From contig NC_049982.1 of NCBI RefSeq assembly GCF_000003815.2, positions 6,515,216 through 6,579,215 of the forward strand: a stretch of DNA of 64,000 bases, written 5' to 3'. This document shows positions 21,115 to 34,098 of this stretch, piece after piece. The stretch is from Branchiostoma floridae (Eukaryota; Chordata; Leptocardii; Amphioxiformes; Branchiostomatidae). Numbering within the stretch: position 1 is the stretch's first letter; every line of letters starts with the position of its first letter. The notes below the pieces were generated by a model. That model was given only the letters and a program-made list of their open reading frames with translations, searched no databases and was not told the DNA's origin. A program made the translations under genes and the position numbers.

Positions 21115-23950
21115 CCTTGAGGGGAAAGCCATGGATTCCTCGCCCATAACCTTGAGCGGAACCACGTTAACGCCATTCATCAGCTGTAGGTATCATCAGC
21201 TCCTCATCCCTTTCATCAGCATCTTTATCTTTATGGGCATCGCCATCATTTTCATTAGCATCTGTATGTTTATGGCTAGAGCAGCTTTATGTAGTAGATG
21301 TAGATTTGATTTCAATGGTTTGTCGGTCACAGGGCCATAACATAATAGTTTGGCGTCTAATTGTGCATTTTGAAACTGCAAATTCTTTATGGATAGTCTA
21401 GTAGCCTGGGCACCATCCTGGTCACTTTACTTGGGCAGAGTAGTAACCTGGGTACCATCCTAACCCATTGGGCTCCTATGCTACCCCCTCACCATTGGGG
21501 TATTAAAGCCAGGAAAACTGTTTACAAGAAATGCTACCCAGGCTATTATACTCGCTATTAATTAGAACATGAATAGATTTTATGGGCTTTTGTGTCAGGT
21601 AGGCATTCGTTTGCTTTTTCTTATACTTTCAGGTTATGGTTTTAAAAGTAAAGACTAGTAAGCTACATTTCCTTGAATGTTCCTTTCATATTGTCCGCTG
21701 TATTGATTCTAACATTCAGACATTTCCTTTTTGGTGCATTGGTAATTTCCAACCCCTTATGTAGTAAATTTTGATCATTCTTCTTAAATGACCCACTGGA
21801 GATCCTAGGAGTGTTTTCAGGTGACATTTTACCCTTTGTAGATTTGAACCTTGTCATTAGAAAAAAGTCTTTTAACACCTGCATATTGTTTAGCATTGGT
21901 ATGTCATCTCCAATGCCTTTATTGAAATTATGCTATCACATAACATCGATAAATAGTATGAACAAGTTAGGACCTTGTGATGAGAAAGTTGTTTAACATC
22001 TGCATGTCCAATGACATAGAAATTGTGCCATCACAATTTTTTTTCTTTAATGTGTGCATTAGCTATTAGGAAACAATAAGCATACAGCCAATAACAAGTT
22101 AGGACCCTGTGATGAGAAAACAATTGTTAAGCATGTACACATTGTTTAGCATTGGTATGTCATCTCCAATGCATTCATTGAAATTGTACCATCACAAAGA
22201 TTTTAAAATTTGCTTTTTAAGGTGTGCATTAGGAAACAATAAGTAAGGAACAAGATTAGACCTTGTGATGAGAGAATTGACAGTGAATGTTTAACATTTG
22301 CATATTGTTTGGCATTGGTTTGTCATCTCCAATGGCATAGAAACTGTACCATCACAATGATTAAGTTTTTTTTTTTCATTTTTCTTTAACTGCATTAGCT
22401 ACTAGGAAACGATAAGCATATAGTCAGGAATAAGTTAGAACCTTGTGATGAGAAAACGATTGTTTAACATCTACACATTGTTTAGCATTGATATGTCACC
22501 TCCAATGCATTTTATAGAAATCACAAAGATGAATGTTGCTTTTTATCAAGTTGTGCATTTGCTATTAGGAAACGATAAGCACATAGTAAGGAACAAGTAA
22601 GGACCTTGTGATGAGGAACCAACTGCTTAACATCTGCACATTGTTTGACATTGATATGTCATCCCCAATGCCCCTTTTTTGAAATTGTACCATCACAAAG
22701 ATGAAATATGCTTCTTTAAGTTGTGCATTTCTTACTTGGAAACGATAAGTCTTAGGAACAAGATTAGACCTTGTGATGAGAGAATCGACAGTGGATGTTC
22801 AACATCTTATATTGTCTAGCATTGGTATGTCATCTTCAAATGCATAGAAGTTGTACCATCACAAAGATAAAGATTTTTAAGGTGTGCTTGCTATTATACT
22901 GAGTTTATTATCAATATATTAGGTAAGGGACAGTCTGTGATTAGTAAGTGTATAACATTTGTCATCTCTCAAAGCTCAATGCTATACAGAGTGTAAGACA
23001 TATATAGATATTGGGACAGCAGCTGTGATTTGTGAGTGTATAACGTGGTGAGGATCACACTGTGATGAGGATAATGGTTCTACTCGGCCGGCTGACTCCC
23101 CTAACGTACTATTGACTCTATTTGTCCAATTTCTACAATTAGACCACCGATCCACGTAGCCTGGTAGAGGCTACAGTGTGATGGGGTGAACGTGTTAAAC
23201 ACCGGCTTGTTGTCAGTTACAACTTGGCAAAGAATATTCTGATTCCACCGGAATGGTTCTCATCACTTCAGGTCTTTGAGTATGTACTAAGAATTTTTTT
23301 CTAATACTGTATGCGGCTTGTTATAGATCAAGTAGGCAACACCTGGCGATCAGTATTTTTAGTACCGAGGCGGCACCTGAATCAAGCATATCAAGACCAA
23401 TGTTGTTAAGGTGATTCGGGACCATCTTATGTGTGTTGTAACTGTTACAACATGATTTAGAACTGTGTAAGGCAACTTCAGAAACAAACATCTTTTTTGT
23501 CAGTACAATTCTACTTGTACTAGCCTGCATTTGCAGGTGTTATTTCAACATCAAAACTTGTTCACACTCAGTTAAGTTTGAGAGAAGATTTTGCTGCGCA
23601 AAGCAACACCTTTCATCCCCCCCCCAAATTGTCTCCCGAGATGTCAATGCAGATCGCCATGATCTAAGCAACAATATCATTATGAGTGCTCTTATATTGA
23701 AGTAGTATGTAGGTAAACTAGAATGAAGCTGTAACATCTACATGTATGTACTCATAGAATCCTCCTGTATCATCTGAAGGAGGAAGACAATCAACACCGT
23801 TTAACTTTTGTGAAAAATGTTTCTGTTGACAGGTTTTCCACCATATCTGTCAGTTTTCTACAATAATCATCTGTTGCCATCAATGCATTTTTTCAGATGT
23901 CTATTGTCTTTGAACATCACAGAATAAAGTACAACATGTGGCTTCAACTC
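21115..23950 (+). other. Probable 3' UTR/downstream region of the lectin gene
   Basis: No further exon is recognisable. An AATAAA at 23923-23928 is conserved at the matching point of the other arm (complement of 35227-35232). A 3' UTR of up to 2.8 kb is therefore possible but unproven. An open frame at 21131-21340 encodes a hydrophobic stretch; see findings. Confidence 0.4.
21860..22900 (+). repeat. Tandem repeat array, units about 140-180 bp
   Basis: The phrase ccttgtgatgagaa or a variant recurs near 21972, 22109, 22261, 22440, 22594 and 22763. Each is followed by ttaacatctgcatattgttt, gcattggtatgtcatctcc and accatcacaaagat. Each unit can form a hairpin between catcacaa and ttgtgatg. The inverted arm has the same array (36300-37200), so it predates the duplication. 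Confidence 0.85.
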
Positions 23951-24006
23951 CACCTTGCAAGATATCTTTTATTGGATATTAGGATAGTGGAGAGGACTGC
24001 ATGTGA

Positions 24007-24230
24007 GAGTGAGTGAGTGAGTGAGTGAGTGGGTGAGTGAGTGAGTGAGTGAGTGAGTGAGTGAGTGAGTGAGTGAGTGAGTGAGTGAAAGAGTGAGTGA
24101 AAGAGTGAGTGGGTGAGTGAGTGGGTGAGAGAGTGAATGTGAGAGTGAGTGGGTGAGTGACTGAGTGAATGAGTGAGTGGGTGAGAGAGTGAGTGAGTGA
24201 GTGAGTGAGTGGGTGAGTGAGTGAGTGAGT
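24007..24230. repeat. (GAGT)n microsatellite
   Basis: About 55 units of gagt with some gggt and aaga variants. The other arm has a much shorter (CTCA)n at 35010-35155. Reading it as coding gives Ser-Leu-Thr-His strings without meaning. Confidence 0.97.
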
Positions 24231-24463
24231 CCTCAATCTCAGGAGCCTGATTGAGAGACTAATGTGGCATCAGGGATGAGCGTTAGACAGTTGAAGGAAG
24301 GAGGTATCCATAATACAAGTGACTTGGAAGGAAACGGAAGTATGATAATTACCTAGTTACCTCATCCCCTTATAATAACACACAGAAAGAAGACGAAAAA
24401 TGACAGACTGAGTACTCAAATTAAAAAATATCGTTGAAGAGGTTCATCAGTCACGTATGCATA

Positions 24464-24648
24464 CGGTTACAACAATTTTCTTCAATCAATGACTGTTTTT
24501 GTAAAGGTACAGTGCATACCTCTCACATGTTCGACATCGAAAATTTGGGAGGTATGTACTGTGCCTTTACAAAAACAGTCATTGATTGTCATCATCGAAG
24601 TGACGATGGACATCCAACATTGATTGAAGAAAATTGTTGTAACTCAAA
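24464..24648. repeat. Fold-back hairpin repeat
   Basis: gttacaacaattttcttcaa at 24464 pairs with 24623-24645, and actgtttttgtaaaggtaca at 24491 pairs with 24560-24580. The arms together span about 85 bp. It is a small fold-back element, non-coding. Confidence 0.85.
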
Positions 24649-24894
24649 TTAAAGAATTCATACACACATCTTCCATTCACCCCTATACAAATATCTCCTG
24701 AGCCTCCCTTTCCAGTAGACAGCGATTACTGAGTGACCAAGATTGGATTTATGTGCAGCCATTGAATTAATTAACTCCAGGAGTATGATGCACGATGAAC
24801 AAGAACGACTTCAAGGACCGTAGAACACACAAAACGTAAAAGAATTAGTTCTTGATATACATGTATCTGCGAAATGTGTCGAGGGATCTGATTG

Positions 24895-25080
24895 CTGAGG
24901 GGCGTTCGTGGGTCCGTTAACATCATGGCCCGGCCCCGTATCGGAATTGGGACCTAAACCTTATGTGGGCTCGCGTAGGGAAAGGCACTTTACACGACTT
25001 CCCTCACTCCACCCAGGTATAAAAATGGGTACCTGACTTCGGATGGGGAGCTCAAGACACAGTGGTATAGTGGATAGCAA
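24895..25080 (+). mobile_element. SINE-like copy
   Basis: It contains gggaaaggcactttacacga, then cctcactccacccaggtata and a gggtacctgac phrase. The same order (with aaaggcaatttaccc and ttcctcactt) is present on the minus strand at 49985-50110, where a tRNA-like head precedes it. A short related fragment (ggccccagtttggaaatgtgacctaagcc) is at 39420-39450. It is probably a tRNA-derived SINE; the family name is not given. Confidence 0.5.
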
Positions 25081-25184
25081 CCCACTGCCCCTACGTCTTA
25101 AAAAAATAAAGGAAACTTTACCCTTGCCTACCTATCTCCTGCTGCATAGACAAGCGCTAGGCGGTAGGGGTCCAGAATCCTATC

Positions 25185-28100
25185 ATTTTTTGATATGTCC
25201 AGACATTTTCAATTACCAAATGTCATGAAAAATCCATTCTCAACGTTTCCAGGGACATGGTCACAGACAAACATATGGTGAAGGTAGTTCGGCTGGATAA
25301 TACCCAACCTGTCTGGTTCAAACCTATCCTCAGGGAAAAGAAGGGGGTTACAATGGGGGTCACCAGTCATGCGCAGGACTCGCAGTCAAGACTGTCTCTC
25401 AAAGTTTCATGAACCTCTGTACTGTCAAAACGTGTGCACTAGCGTCTCATTTTAACCAGACTCTGATTAGTTAACGTGAACTATAACTGCACAGTATGAG
25501 TGTGCCCGTGTGGCCCTAACGTAGGTCTTCTGAAGTTTGAAAGGCGTGCCGTTTCCTTGTGGCGTTCCACCTGTAGAATACACCTGGAACCACGTGCGTT
25601 CATTGTTGAATATGCATCACCTACATGTACATTTTGTACCATTCAGGTCAGTAACGTTGATTCTATCTCATTCACAGAAATGTGATACAAATGTCTCTTA
25701 CGTTATGTGTTGGGAACGGTATACTGATATTGTAACCCCTCTCTCCTCAAGGGACTTAATTTAGAGGCTTACCGACCGAGTATCCTGTGGCAATTTGCAA
25801 GTGCATTTAAGTTTTCGGTTTCCAGCGGACGCCAACTTTTTACAGAAAGCAGCTCATGGTAAGAATAAATGAATGCATGAATAAACCGAGCAGGGCCGAA
25901 AGCCTGCTATTAAATTAAAGAAGGCCAACCTCTTTTGAGTAGTACTGCCCAGTGAGTAGTTATTAACGTTACATTGAGATTACCTATTCCAACATATAGG
26001 CCAGTTATGGCTATTCTGTACCAAATCAAGACGGAATCATTTTTTTTCAAATCAGAGTGAATTTCTGTGCTGGCGACTGTAGTAGAGAATTCATTCAAAA
26101 TTCAACCAATTGCCTGGAGGCTAGGTGGCGACGGTTACAGGCATGAAGTACGGCATAGTTGTGGTCAGGACATTCCGGGCCGGTTATTAGCATCTATAGA
26201 CCTAGACCTATCTTACCGAATTCATCATGTTATACTTTGTATAGTACAGTTTTGATAGTTTGGTGAATTTCAGACATGATCACGTGGTAACTGTGTAAGT
26301 GAGAACTAGTCCAGAGTCAGCTGCAGGGATGAACCTTTCGGGTTCAAGGCCATGTCATGCGAAGAGCCGAGAACCTAATGACGTTTGAACTATCAGAGGT
26401 GTAAGTAGACCCCCGACAGGAGTAGATTCTAGCCCGCTACACCCGCCATCTGAGGGAAGGCAATGAAAAACAGTTTGTATCAGCCTAACACGTGCTTCAC
26501 CCAATCAAGTATTTATCACCCAATCATGACAGAGTCAGCCAAGCGCACGTGCAGCTTGAGTAGTGTTGAGCCTGAGGGTTCGGGTTCATGACCCGGCTAC
26601 CAGATAGAGGTATTGTATATAAAACGCCTGATGTACAGGCCACTGAGCAATTAAGAAGCAAAGCATTCCTTAATAGTAGATAATGATGTGTATCAGCCTA
26701 ATCACGTGCTTCGTTCACTTATCATACATGTATATATGACGTGGTTCAGCCAAGCGTAGATCCAGTTCACTAATGATGAATCAAAGTCTTGTGTCTTGTT
26801 TTTTAAGTAGCGGTATAAAGATATTCGTATACTCGTCACTAATCATATATATTCGTTGCCGCTTGTGTGTTTGTTTGAGGACAGCGTCCATGTAACCCGA
26901 GAAACTATGGATGATCTTTATGTTGATTTTTGGTATGTTGGTAGTTGTCAGCAAAACGAAGGGGTCCCTGGCGGCTGTCTATGATACAGCAGCAGACCTT
27001 CCGGCTTTGGTATTTCATGTTCTAGACATGCTAAAGTCGTAATTTTTAAGAGGTAGATAACTACTGGGCTGACGGAAAGAAGCCAACCCCCCACCCCCCC
27101 CAGCAACTTGTTCAGAGGGTTCCTTTTACGATTTTGCTGTAGTGCAGTGAGCTAGTGCAGTCGTGTTTGTCTGTCTGTGTGTTAACAGCATAATTCGAGA
27201 AGCCTTGGATGGATCTTAAGTGTTTAGTAGGTGGGTAGGAGTCATGAAAACGAAGGCCAAGTTTGATAATGGGCCTCCTAGCGACTGGTACTGCTACTGT
27301 ACTGCATCGGGACTTCCATTTTTTATATCTCGTGTTCTGGACATACCGTGGTCGTGGTAGATAGCACTTGGAGCAGAGAGTAAGTGTTGTAAGTTTGGAT
27401 TTCCTAGCGGCTTTTTTTGGAACTGCAGGCGCCGATTTCCTTTCAAACTATGGACGAGAATAACTCGAGAACGTGTTGACGGATCGTCAAGATTTTTGTT
27501 TTGTAAATAGCTTAAGTGGTGACTTATATAATGAAATAATAATTGTGCAAATCAACTACTAATTTGCATAATTAATGAGGAAAGTTTATAAATCCTCTGC
27601 ATTCCATGATAGGACTCTCTAACGTGTCACATATGCAACTGAGAAAAATGGCAACTGAGAGAAATATCAATAGATAATACCACTATTGAATTACAATATT
27701 TTCTCATTAATTATGCAAATGAGGTCTTGATTAGCATAATCAATGAGAAAATATTGTAATTCCATAGTGGTACATGATGGGCATGCCATACTTACACCAT
27801 TACGAAGCTTAGTAAAGGTGAATATTTGTAGACATACATCATGCAAATTAGTGTAATATTTTTATGATTAATGAGTAAACACTAAAATGGCCTTCTCTGC
27901 TACGATAAGACTTTCATACTTTGAACTTGTGCCTCTAGAGAGGATGATCAACCGAGACAAATTATGCAAATCAGGACCTTATTTGCATAATCAAATGGGA
28001 AACTTTTATAAATACTTTACTCGAAAAGATTTAAACCATTTGGTGAAGGTATGAGGTCGTGGAACCCTAGTTTTGCAATTAAACAATATTCAAGGTCAAG

Positions 28101-29100
28101 TTCGATAATGGGACTTCTTGCGGCCTCCCATGGTAGTACAGCGGGCTGTGTATGTCTGTCTGTATATATCTGTGTTTGTTTGTATGTTAGCAGAATAACT
28201 CTAGAAGCTGTGGGTGGATATTCGTGATGTTTGGTAGGTTCGTACCTGGTGCCGGGAAAACGAAGGACGCATTCGAAAATGGGATTTTCTGGCATTGGAG
28301 CGGAATGTCAAAGTTTGAGGTATAATTATTTGGAAGTGTTGTGGCCTTGACTTTTGGAGTGGTTGATAGCTCTTGGGAGTTTTGCCACATAGCGACTTGT
28401 TTGGAACTGCAGCGGCCGGTAATGTGACAAAATAGCTCACGAAGGGGCAAACAGATCGTCGTAATGTGTATTTGGCAAACGATGAGGGTTTAATTTGCAT
28501 ACCTTATAAGGAAATTTTGTAAATCAAACAGGAGCATTACTTGCATATTTGATGCGAAAATATTAGTCTAATTTTCATGTGGTACATAATGTGACATGTC
28601 TAAGTTAGAGGTGCAGGTGTACATCACTATGCATGATAGTGCGGGAGTCACTACGAGAAGGGAGCCACCTCCTGAAGGCGTATTCATAATTTGTTTTATT
28701 TTGATTCTTCACAAATACAGTTTTTTGTAATTTAGATGTAGGAGAATGTCAATTTAGATATGTTATGCTTATTACCATGTTTGTATAATCGAGAAGAAAA
28801 TATGAGACAAGAAATTTATGAAAGGTATGAAATCTCCCTTGTCTTGTTCTTAATTAAATGCTAACTATGGAACTCAGGACCTAAGTTTGTACAGATATTT
28901 TCAAACATTAATCTTTACCATATGCCATATACCTCAACTTATACCTTCACGTATATATTAACCTTAACTTATAAGATCCTCATGTGAACCATTGCATCTT
29001 AGTGGCTACTTGAAAACCATCAAAAACTCATCCCATTAAAAATGTTTGTTTAGATTTTCCGATTTAGATTTACCGTTTAAGACACTTCAATTTATTTTGT
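25185..29100 (+). repeat. Duplicated block, copy B
   Basis: 25230-26870 matches copy A (60-2660, without its insertion) and the reverse complement of copy C (33260-31990). 28850-29070 matches the reverse complement of 31670-31910 in copy C. Between these lies an inserted stretch (about 26880-28840) related to the insert in copy A. It has no gene. The stretch from 29100 to 29900 holds only AT-rich sequence. Confidence 0.78.
27130..28074 (+). mobile_element. Second copy of the AT-rich inserted element
   Basis: It shares with 430-1737 the ttaacagcata start, cctttcaaactatggacgag, the gtgttgacggatcgtcaaga unit and the gtggaaccctag end. Inside, 27678-27720 and 27732-27775 form a near-perfect hairpin with arms of about 42 bp (taccactattgaattacaat with its complement). 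A further partial relative begins near 28140 with a similar gttagcagaataactctaga phrase. Confidence 0.6.
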
Positions 29101-29914
29101 AACAAACCTCAATACACACAAATGGTAAATTTTGGTAATGTGGAAATGTAGCTGGTTTACCTATTGGATACATTTGCATACGACCATTATGAGTTAGTCA
29201 CTCAATGTTCTTAACCGTTTTTTCCGGTTAGCCATGTTACATTATTTTTTTGGGGGGGGGGGGCTTTATTTGTTTTTCGCCAGCTTCTTATGAAATTGGC
29301 TAAAATGTTAATTGTCAACTTTCCAAAACATTTTCGCTAACCTGAATTTCTGGTAAAATCAAAGGTTGCCCTGGTAGAATTCCGGATTCTTCTGCAAATT
29401 ACTTGTTTGAAAATTTAAGGTTTAATAAGCTAAAGTATATAATAAAGTACTAGTACTATTGTACACCAGTGAGTAATATACAGCATTTTCTTAACCTTGA
29501 ATTGTCAGAAAAAAAGGATAAAACCTCCATTGTTTAGTCTTTTAGAAATTCTTAGTTAGCAGTAGATAAAGATACTGATATACACTAGCGAGTAATATAC
29601 AGCACACTACTGAGTAGTGTACAGCACATTAAGTCTTATAAGCTATGAGTTGTACACAACACATTAAATCCTTTGTTATATTGTAATGTAATTGAAACTT
29701 TGAATCCACTTCTGGGAGAATCAAACATTGTCCTGGTAGCATTCCAATCTCTCCTAGGAGATTTTCGGATCCCTCTAGGACCGATTGGAATTCCAATCGT
29801 CTCTAGAGGAGGTTGGAATTTTACCAGAACTCTACTGGAACTTCAATCTCTCTACCATTTGTTATGTAGTTATCACCCAAATCAGGCCATTTTGTACAGG
29901 TACAAAAAACAACA

Positions 29915-30403
29915 TACAGTCAAACCTGCCCAAGCGAGCACCTCTTCTTAGCGACCACCTGGCCATTACGACCTCTTTTTCTCGGTCCCGAAAATTTTCC
30001 CCATTGATGTAAGCATTAAACGACCTTTTCACAGTGACCACCTGGTTAACGCGACCGCGACCGCCAAAAATTGGGACCGCACAGGACGAAATCCTTGCCC
30101 ATAATGACCTCGTCATTTTCAACCTTGCGGTGTCATCGATTTTCGATGATATTTAGCACGATGTTTTGCCGAATTCAGCCAGTTTCCGTCGGATTTTGAC
30201 TGCCATTACTATGTTATGTGCAACATAAAGATGACGGTGGATGCACGTGCGTGTGCTTGCTATTTGCCATTAAACACAACGGAAACAATTTATACTATGC
30301 ATCGGGCATGTTGTGAGTCGATACTCTTCTAATCGACCACCTGTCCAAATCGACCGCTTTTTCCCGGTCCCCCGTGAGGTGGACTTGGACAGGTTTGACT
30401 GTA
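29915..30403. mobile_element. Tigger/pogo-like MITE
   Basis: TA target duplications at 29915-29916 and 30402-30403. The terminal inverted repeats are cagtcaaacctgcccaag on the left and cttggacaggtttgactg on the right. The subterminal parts also mirror (gaccacctg and tttctcggtccc against ttttcccggtccc). It has no transposase frame. Confidence 0.85.
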
Positions 30404-30609
30404 TGTCACTGTTTTGGACATGCTCAAATCAGAGAAAATGGCTCGAAAACCTGTATAGCCCGTCACTTTGGCAACAAAGCACGATCATTTTGCAAAATAT
30501 GACACCTGTCATCATTGTTTGATCCTAACAGACATTTCTTCGTCCTTGATGTCATTACTCATTGACAAGTTTTTCGTTAGTACAATGGATACCGTATGGA
30601 CATGGTCAT

Positions 30610-33330
30610 ATGAGACATGGTCACATAAAAGTTTAGATAACATCCGGAGTTAGATATGCAGGGCTTACTCCACAAATGTGGGATTTACTAAGAACGACAA
30701 AGACGTCTCGTGATATTTGTCTATACAATACAAGAGTATTCCGGGCATGTTTGATAATGTTTGTCCAAGGCACCAAATGCCGAAAGCAAACAATCCCAAA
30801 CGCACCTGGCATCTATCACCTTAAGTAGACCCCGTTCTTCGCACACTGACAGTGACACCTCATTTCGACAACACACCCACCGTCACCTTTCCACCTTGCA
30901 TACTTAGGACTGTCAGTCTTTTGTCTGTGTCTGTCTCTTTGTCCGAGTGCACTGGGCAGAAGCGACATCAGCTCCTCATCAATAAAAGTATCGAAGTACA
31001 AAGATGTCACATCAAGTCATATGAGTTTGTCTATACGGCATCCATCACACTTTCGAAAAACCGTGGGAATGATATCAAGAGCAAATGTCCGTAATGATAA
31101 AATAATGGTGGCAGGTGTCAAATTTTGTGGATCAAGTACTCTCACTGAGCTAAATATGAGCCAGCTCGACTCTGACCGGTGCATGCCACCATTGTTTGAA
31201 CATGTATCAGACATTTGCTCTAAAAGCCTGTTGACTTGACACATTGAGCAGAACAACATAAACAAGCTGCAACCCTTTTTGCGGACATCAAAAGCTACCC
31301 ACCAATAACGAGTCAAGAACGTAACATGTCCAGTGCAAACTATTAAAAAACCATACGTTCTGTTGCAGTGCCAAGGAAAGTTGACAGAAGGCCCATAATC
31401 GACCTTGACCTTTATCTCTCCTACAGGTACCTAGTACATACAGTCATTAAAATCCAAGTTGTGTTGACTACAAATTTCAGGAAACACGAACAACACAAAC
31501 GCACACAAGCACACACAAACACACACACAAACGCACACAAGCACACACAAACACAAGCACACACAAACACACACACACACACAGACAAGTGCGCCAAAAA
31601 CTATAGCTTAATTTTTCATGAAGATAAATATACATTGCAAAATATTACACTGTTTAGATTTGCTGAAATGAAAACCAAAGTGTCTTAAACAGATGGAAAA
31701 TCTTAAAACAAACAGTTTTAATGTGATGAGTTTTTGATTGTTTACAAGTAGCTATAATCATGCAATGCTTCACATGAGGATCTTATAAGTCAAGGTTGAG
31801 ATTTATGATATGTAAATGGAGGTATATAACATGTGTTAAAAATCATGTTTGAAAATATTTACACAAACTTATGTCCTGAGCTCCATAGATTGCATTTAAT
31901 AAGTAACAAGACTTACTGATAAGTAATAAGTAATAAGACTGACTGATAAGTAACATACACTGAGGCACGCGCACACACGTGCACACAACACACACACAAC
32001 ACACAAACACACACACGCACACACACACACACACATACATACACACTCACGAATACAAGGATATCTTTATACGGCTACTTAAAAAAAACAAGACACAAGA
32101 ATTTTGTTCATCAGAAGTGTAATGGCCTCTACGCTTGGCTGTACCACTTGTCTATATGATAAGTGAACGTTGGTCACTGGATTAGGCTGATACACATCAT
32201 TATCTTCTATTAAAGAATGCTTTGATTCTTGCTCAGTGGCCTGTATCATCTGATAGCCGGGTTGAGTCTTACTGTTCTTCGCCCGAAAAGGTCATGAACC
32301 CGAACAGTTCCACCCTCAGGCTTAACACCGCGCGTGCGCTTTCAAGACTGACTCCGTCAAAATTGTGTTAGGGACGTGCTAGGCTGATACCAACTGTATT
32401 TCATTGCTCTTCATAAGATGACTGGTGTAGCAGGCTATAATCTACTCCTGCCAAGAGTCTACTTACACCCCTGGTACCGGTAGTTCAAACGCTCTTGGAT
32501 GACATGGCAATTAATTAGCCTCCACCAAGCCTTCCTACGGGGGTTCGTAGAATTCGGCACAATTCCTGGAAATGGCCAGGGGAGACAGTCCATGCTTCAA
32601 TGGCTGCGCGGCCGACCAGCTTCTCAGGTAGCATAACTCCCCTGGCAAATTACTGTAAATGCAGAACTTTTCGTGGTGGTTTAGTGTTCGCGGTTTTCGC
32701 GAGGGAGTCTTACAGCAAACTTAACCACCGAAAACGTTTTCAATGACAGTATGTGACTACCACGAACTTAAAACCATTGAGGAGAGAGGGACTATAATAT
32801 CAGCATACCGTTTCCGATATCTAATGTTAGGAATATTTTGATCACATCTCTGTGAATAAGATAAAGCCAATCTTACTGACCTGAGACTCTGGTACAGAAG
32901 TGTACTTGTGAGTGATGCATATTCAACTCGTGAACACACGTGGTTGCAGGTGTATTCTACAGGTGGAACGTCAAAGGAAACGGCATGCTTTTCAAACCAC
33001 AGAAGACCCATGTTATGGCGTGCAGTTATAGTTCACGTTAACTCTTGGAATCTGGGTAAAATAAGGCACTATTGCAGACGTCTTGACAGTACAGAAGTTC
33101 ATGGAACTTTGAGTGACATTTCGGATTGCGAGTCCTGCGCATGACTGGTGACCCCCTTGTAACCCTCTTCTTTCCCCCGAGGATTATAGGTTTGAACCAG
33201 ACACAGGTTGGGTATTATCCAGTTGAACTACCTTCACTAAATGTTTGTCTGTGACCATATCCCTGGAAAGGTCGAGAATGGACTTTTACATGACATACAT
33301 ATTTGGTCTTGACATATCATAGATTATTGA
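30610..33330 (-). repeat. Duplicated block, copy C (inverted)
   Basis: This is the reverse complement of copy A, very similar to it, without the 1.34 kb insert but with an extra segment at about 31633-31960 that is shared with copy B instead. At its left edge, 30480-30620 resembles in direct orientation 3190-3300 of copy A, so copy C ends in a partial fold-back. It is non-coding apart from short chance frames. Confidence 0.85.
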
Positions 33331-33516
33331 CCCCTAACGCCTCTCTTTGGTACTGCACCAGCATATATTATTTAGAGCTAGATGCAATGCGTGTCAAAAG
33401 CGGTATTCTGTCAAATTTCAACTTTCAGCTAAAGGCACAACCCACCGTACGTGCAATTTCTCGGTAAGTTTTTTGGGGAGGCCACGTCCGCCACGTATTC
33501 TGAAAACGTGGAGAAC

Positions 33517-34098
33517 AGGGGTACCTAAGCATTTGCACGAACCCTATGAAATTCGTACGAATATTATGTGATACACACGAATCACTATGCGAAAACGCAC
33601 GAATATTATGAAATTCGCACGAATCACTATGCAAAAACGCACGAATATTATGAAATTCGCACGAATCACTATGTGATTCACACGAACCTTATGAGATTTG
33701 CACGATCCTTATGCGCAACCACTGCCGGGGTCACGTGACAGACGGAGCGGGATTTTCAAGATGGCGGCTTCGATCGGCGGCGACGGAAAATACGATGTAA
33801 CACGTCGAAATGAAGCAAAACAGTAGCTCACAGGCTATCAAATACATCTTTGCGACGGCAAATGTCCATTCAATGCCTTGAAATATAAATATCACGGGTA
33901 GAAACGCTCAAAATCATGCCTGACCTCCCGGCCGCCGTTTTTGCATAAGGATCGTGCAAATCACATAAGGCTCGTGTGTGTCACATAGTGATTCGTGCGA
34001 ATTTCATAATATTCGTGCGTTTTTGCATAGTGATTCGTGTGTATCACATAATATTCGTACGAATTTCATAGGGTTCGTGCAAATGCTTAGGCACCCCT
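33517..34098. mobile_element. Palindromic DNA element with tandem-repeat arms
   Basis: Flanked by the 7-bp duplication ggagaac (33510-33516 and 34099-34105). The terminal repeats are aggggtacctaagcatttgc on the left and the complement on the right, with arms of 170-200 bp. The arms consist of an approximately 41-bp unit made of cacgaatattatgaaattcg and cacgaatcactatgcaaaa. The centre (33720-33930) is GC-rich and unique. It has no transposase frame. The long open frame that starts at 33978 crosses the element's edge and is not a gene. Confidence 0.85.

Larger units (their letters stand above)
21060..24410 (+). repeat. Left arm of giant inverted duplication
   Basis: This segment matches the reverse complement of about 34850-38120. 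Shared landmarks are the terminal exon region, the catcagctgtaggtatcatc block (21178-21310 against 37850-37990), the ggtaccatcctggtcacttt phrase, the 150-bp tandem units, the caatgcattttttcagatgt area, an AATAAA, and the GAGT microsatellite. Differences and indels are spread throughout, so this is a real old duplication rather than an assembly mirror. Confidence 0.88.

Noticed and set aside
21860-22900. CRISPR-like direct repeats
   Set aside because: Units are 140-180 bp, diverged along their whole length, in a eukaryotic context without cas genes.
24001-24236. Possible repeat protein or CRISPR-like array
   Set aside because: It is a plain 4-bp microsatellite without spacers.
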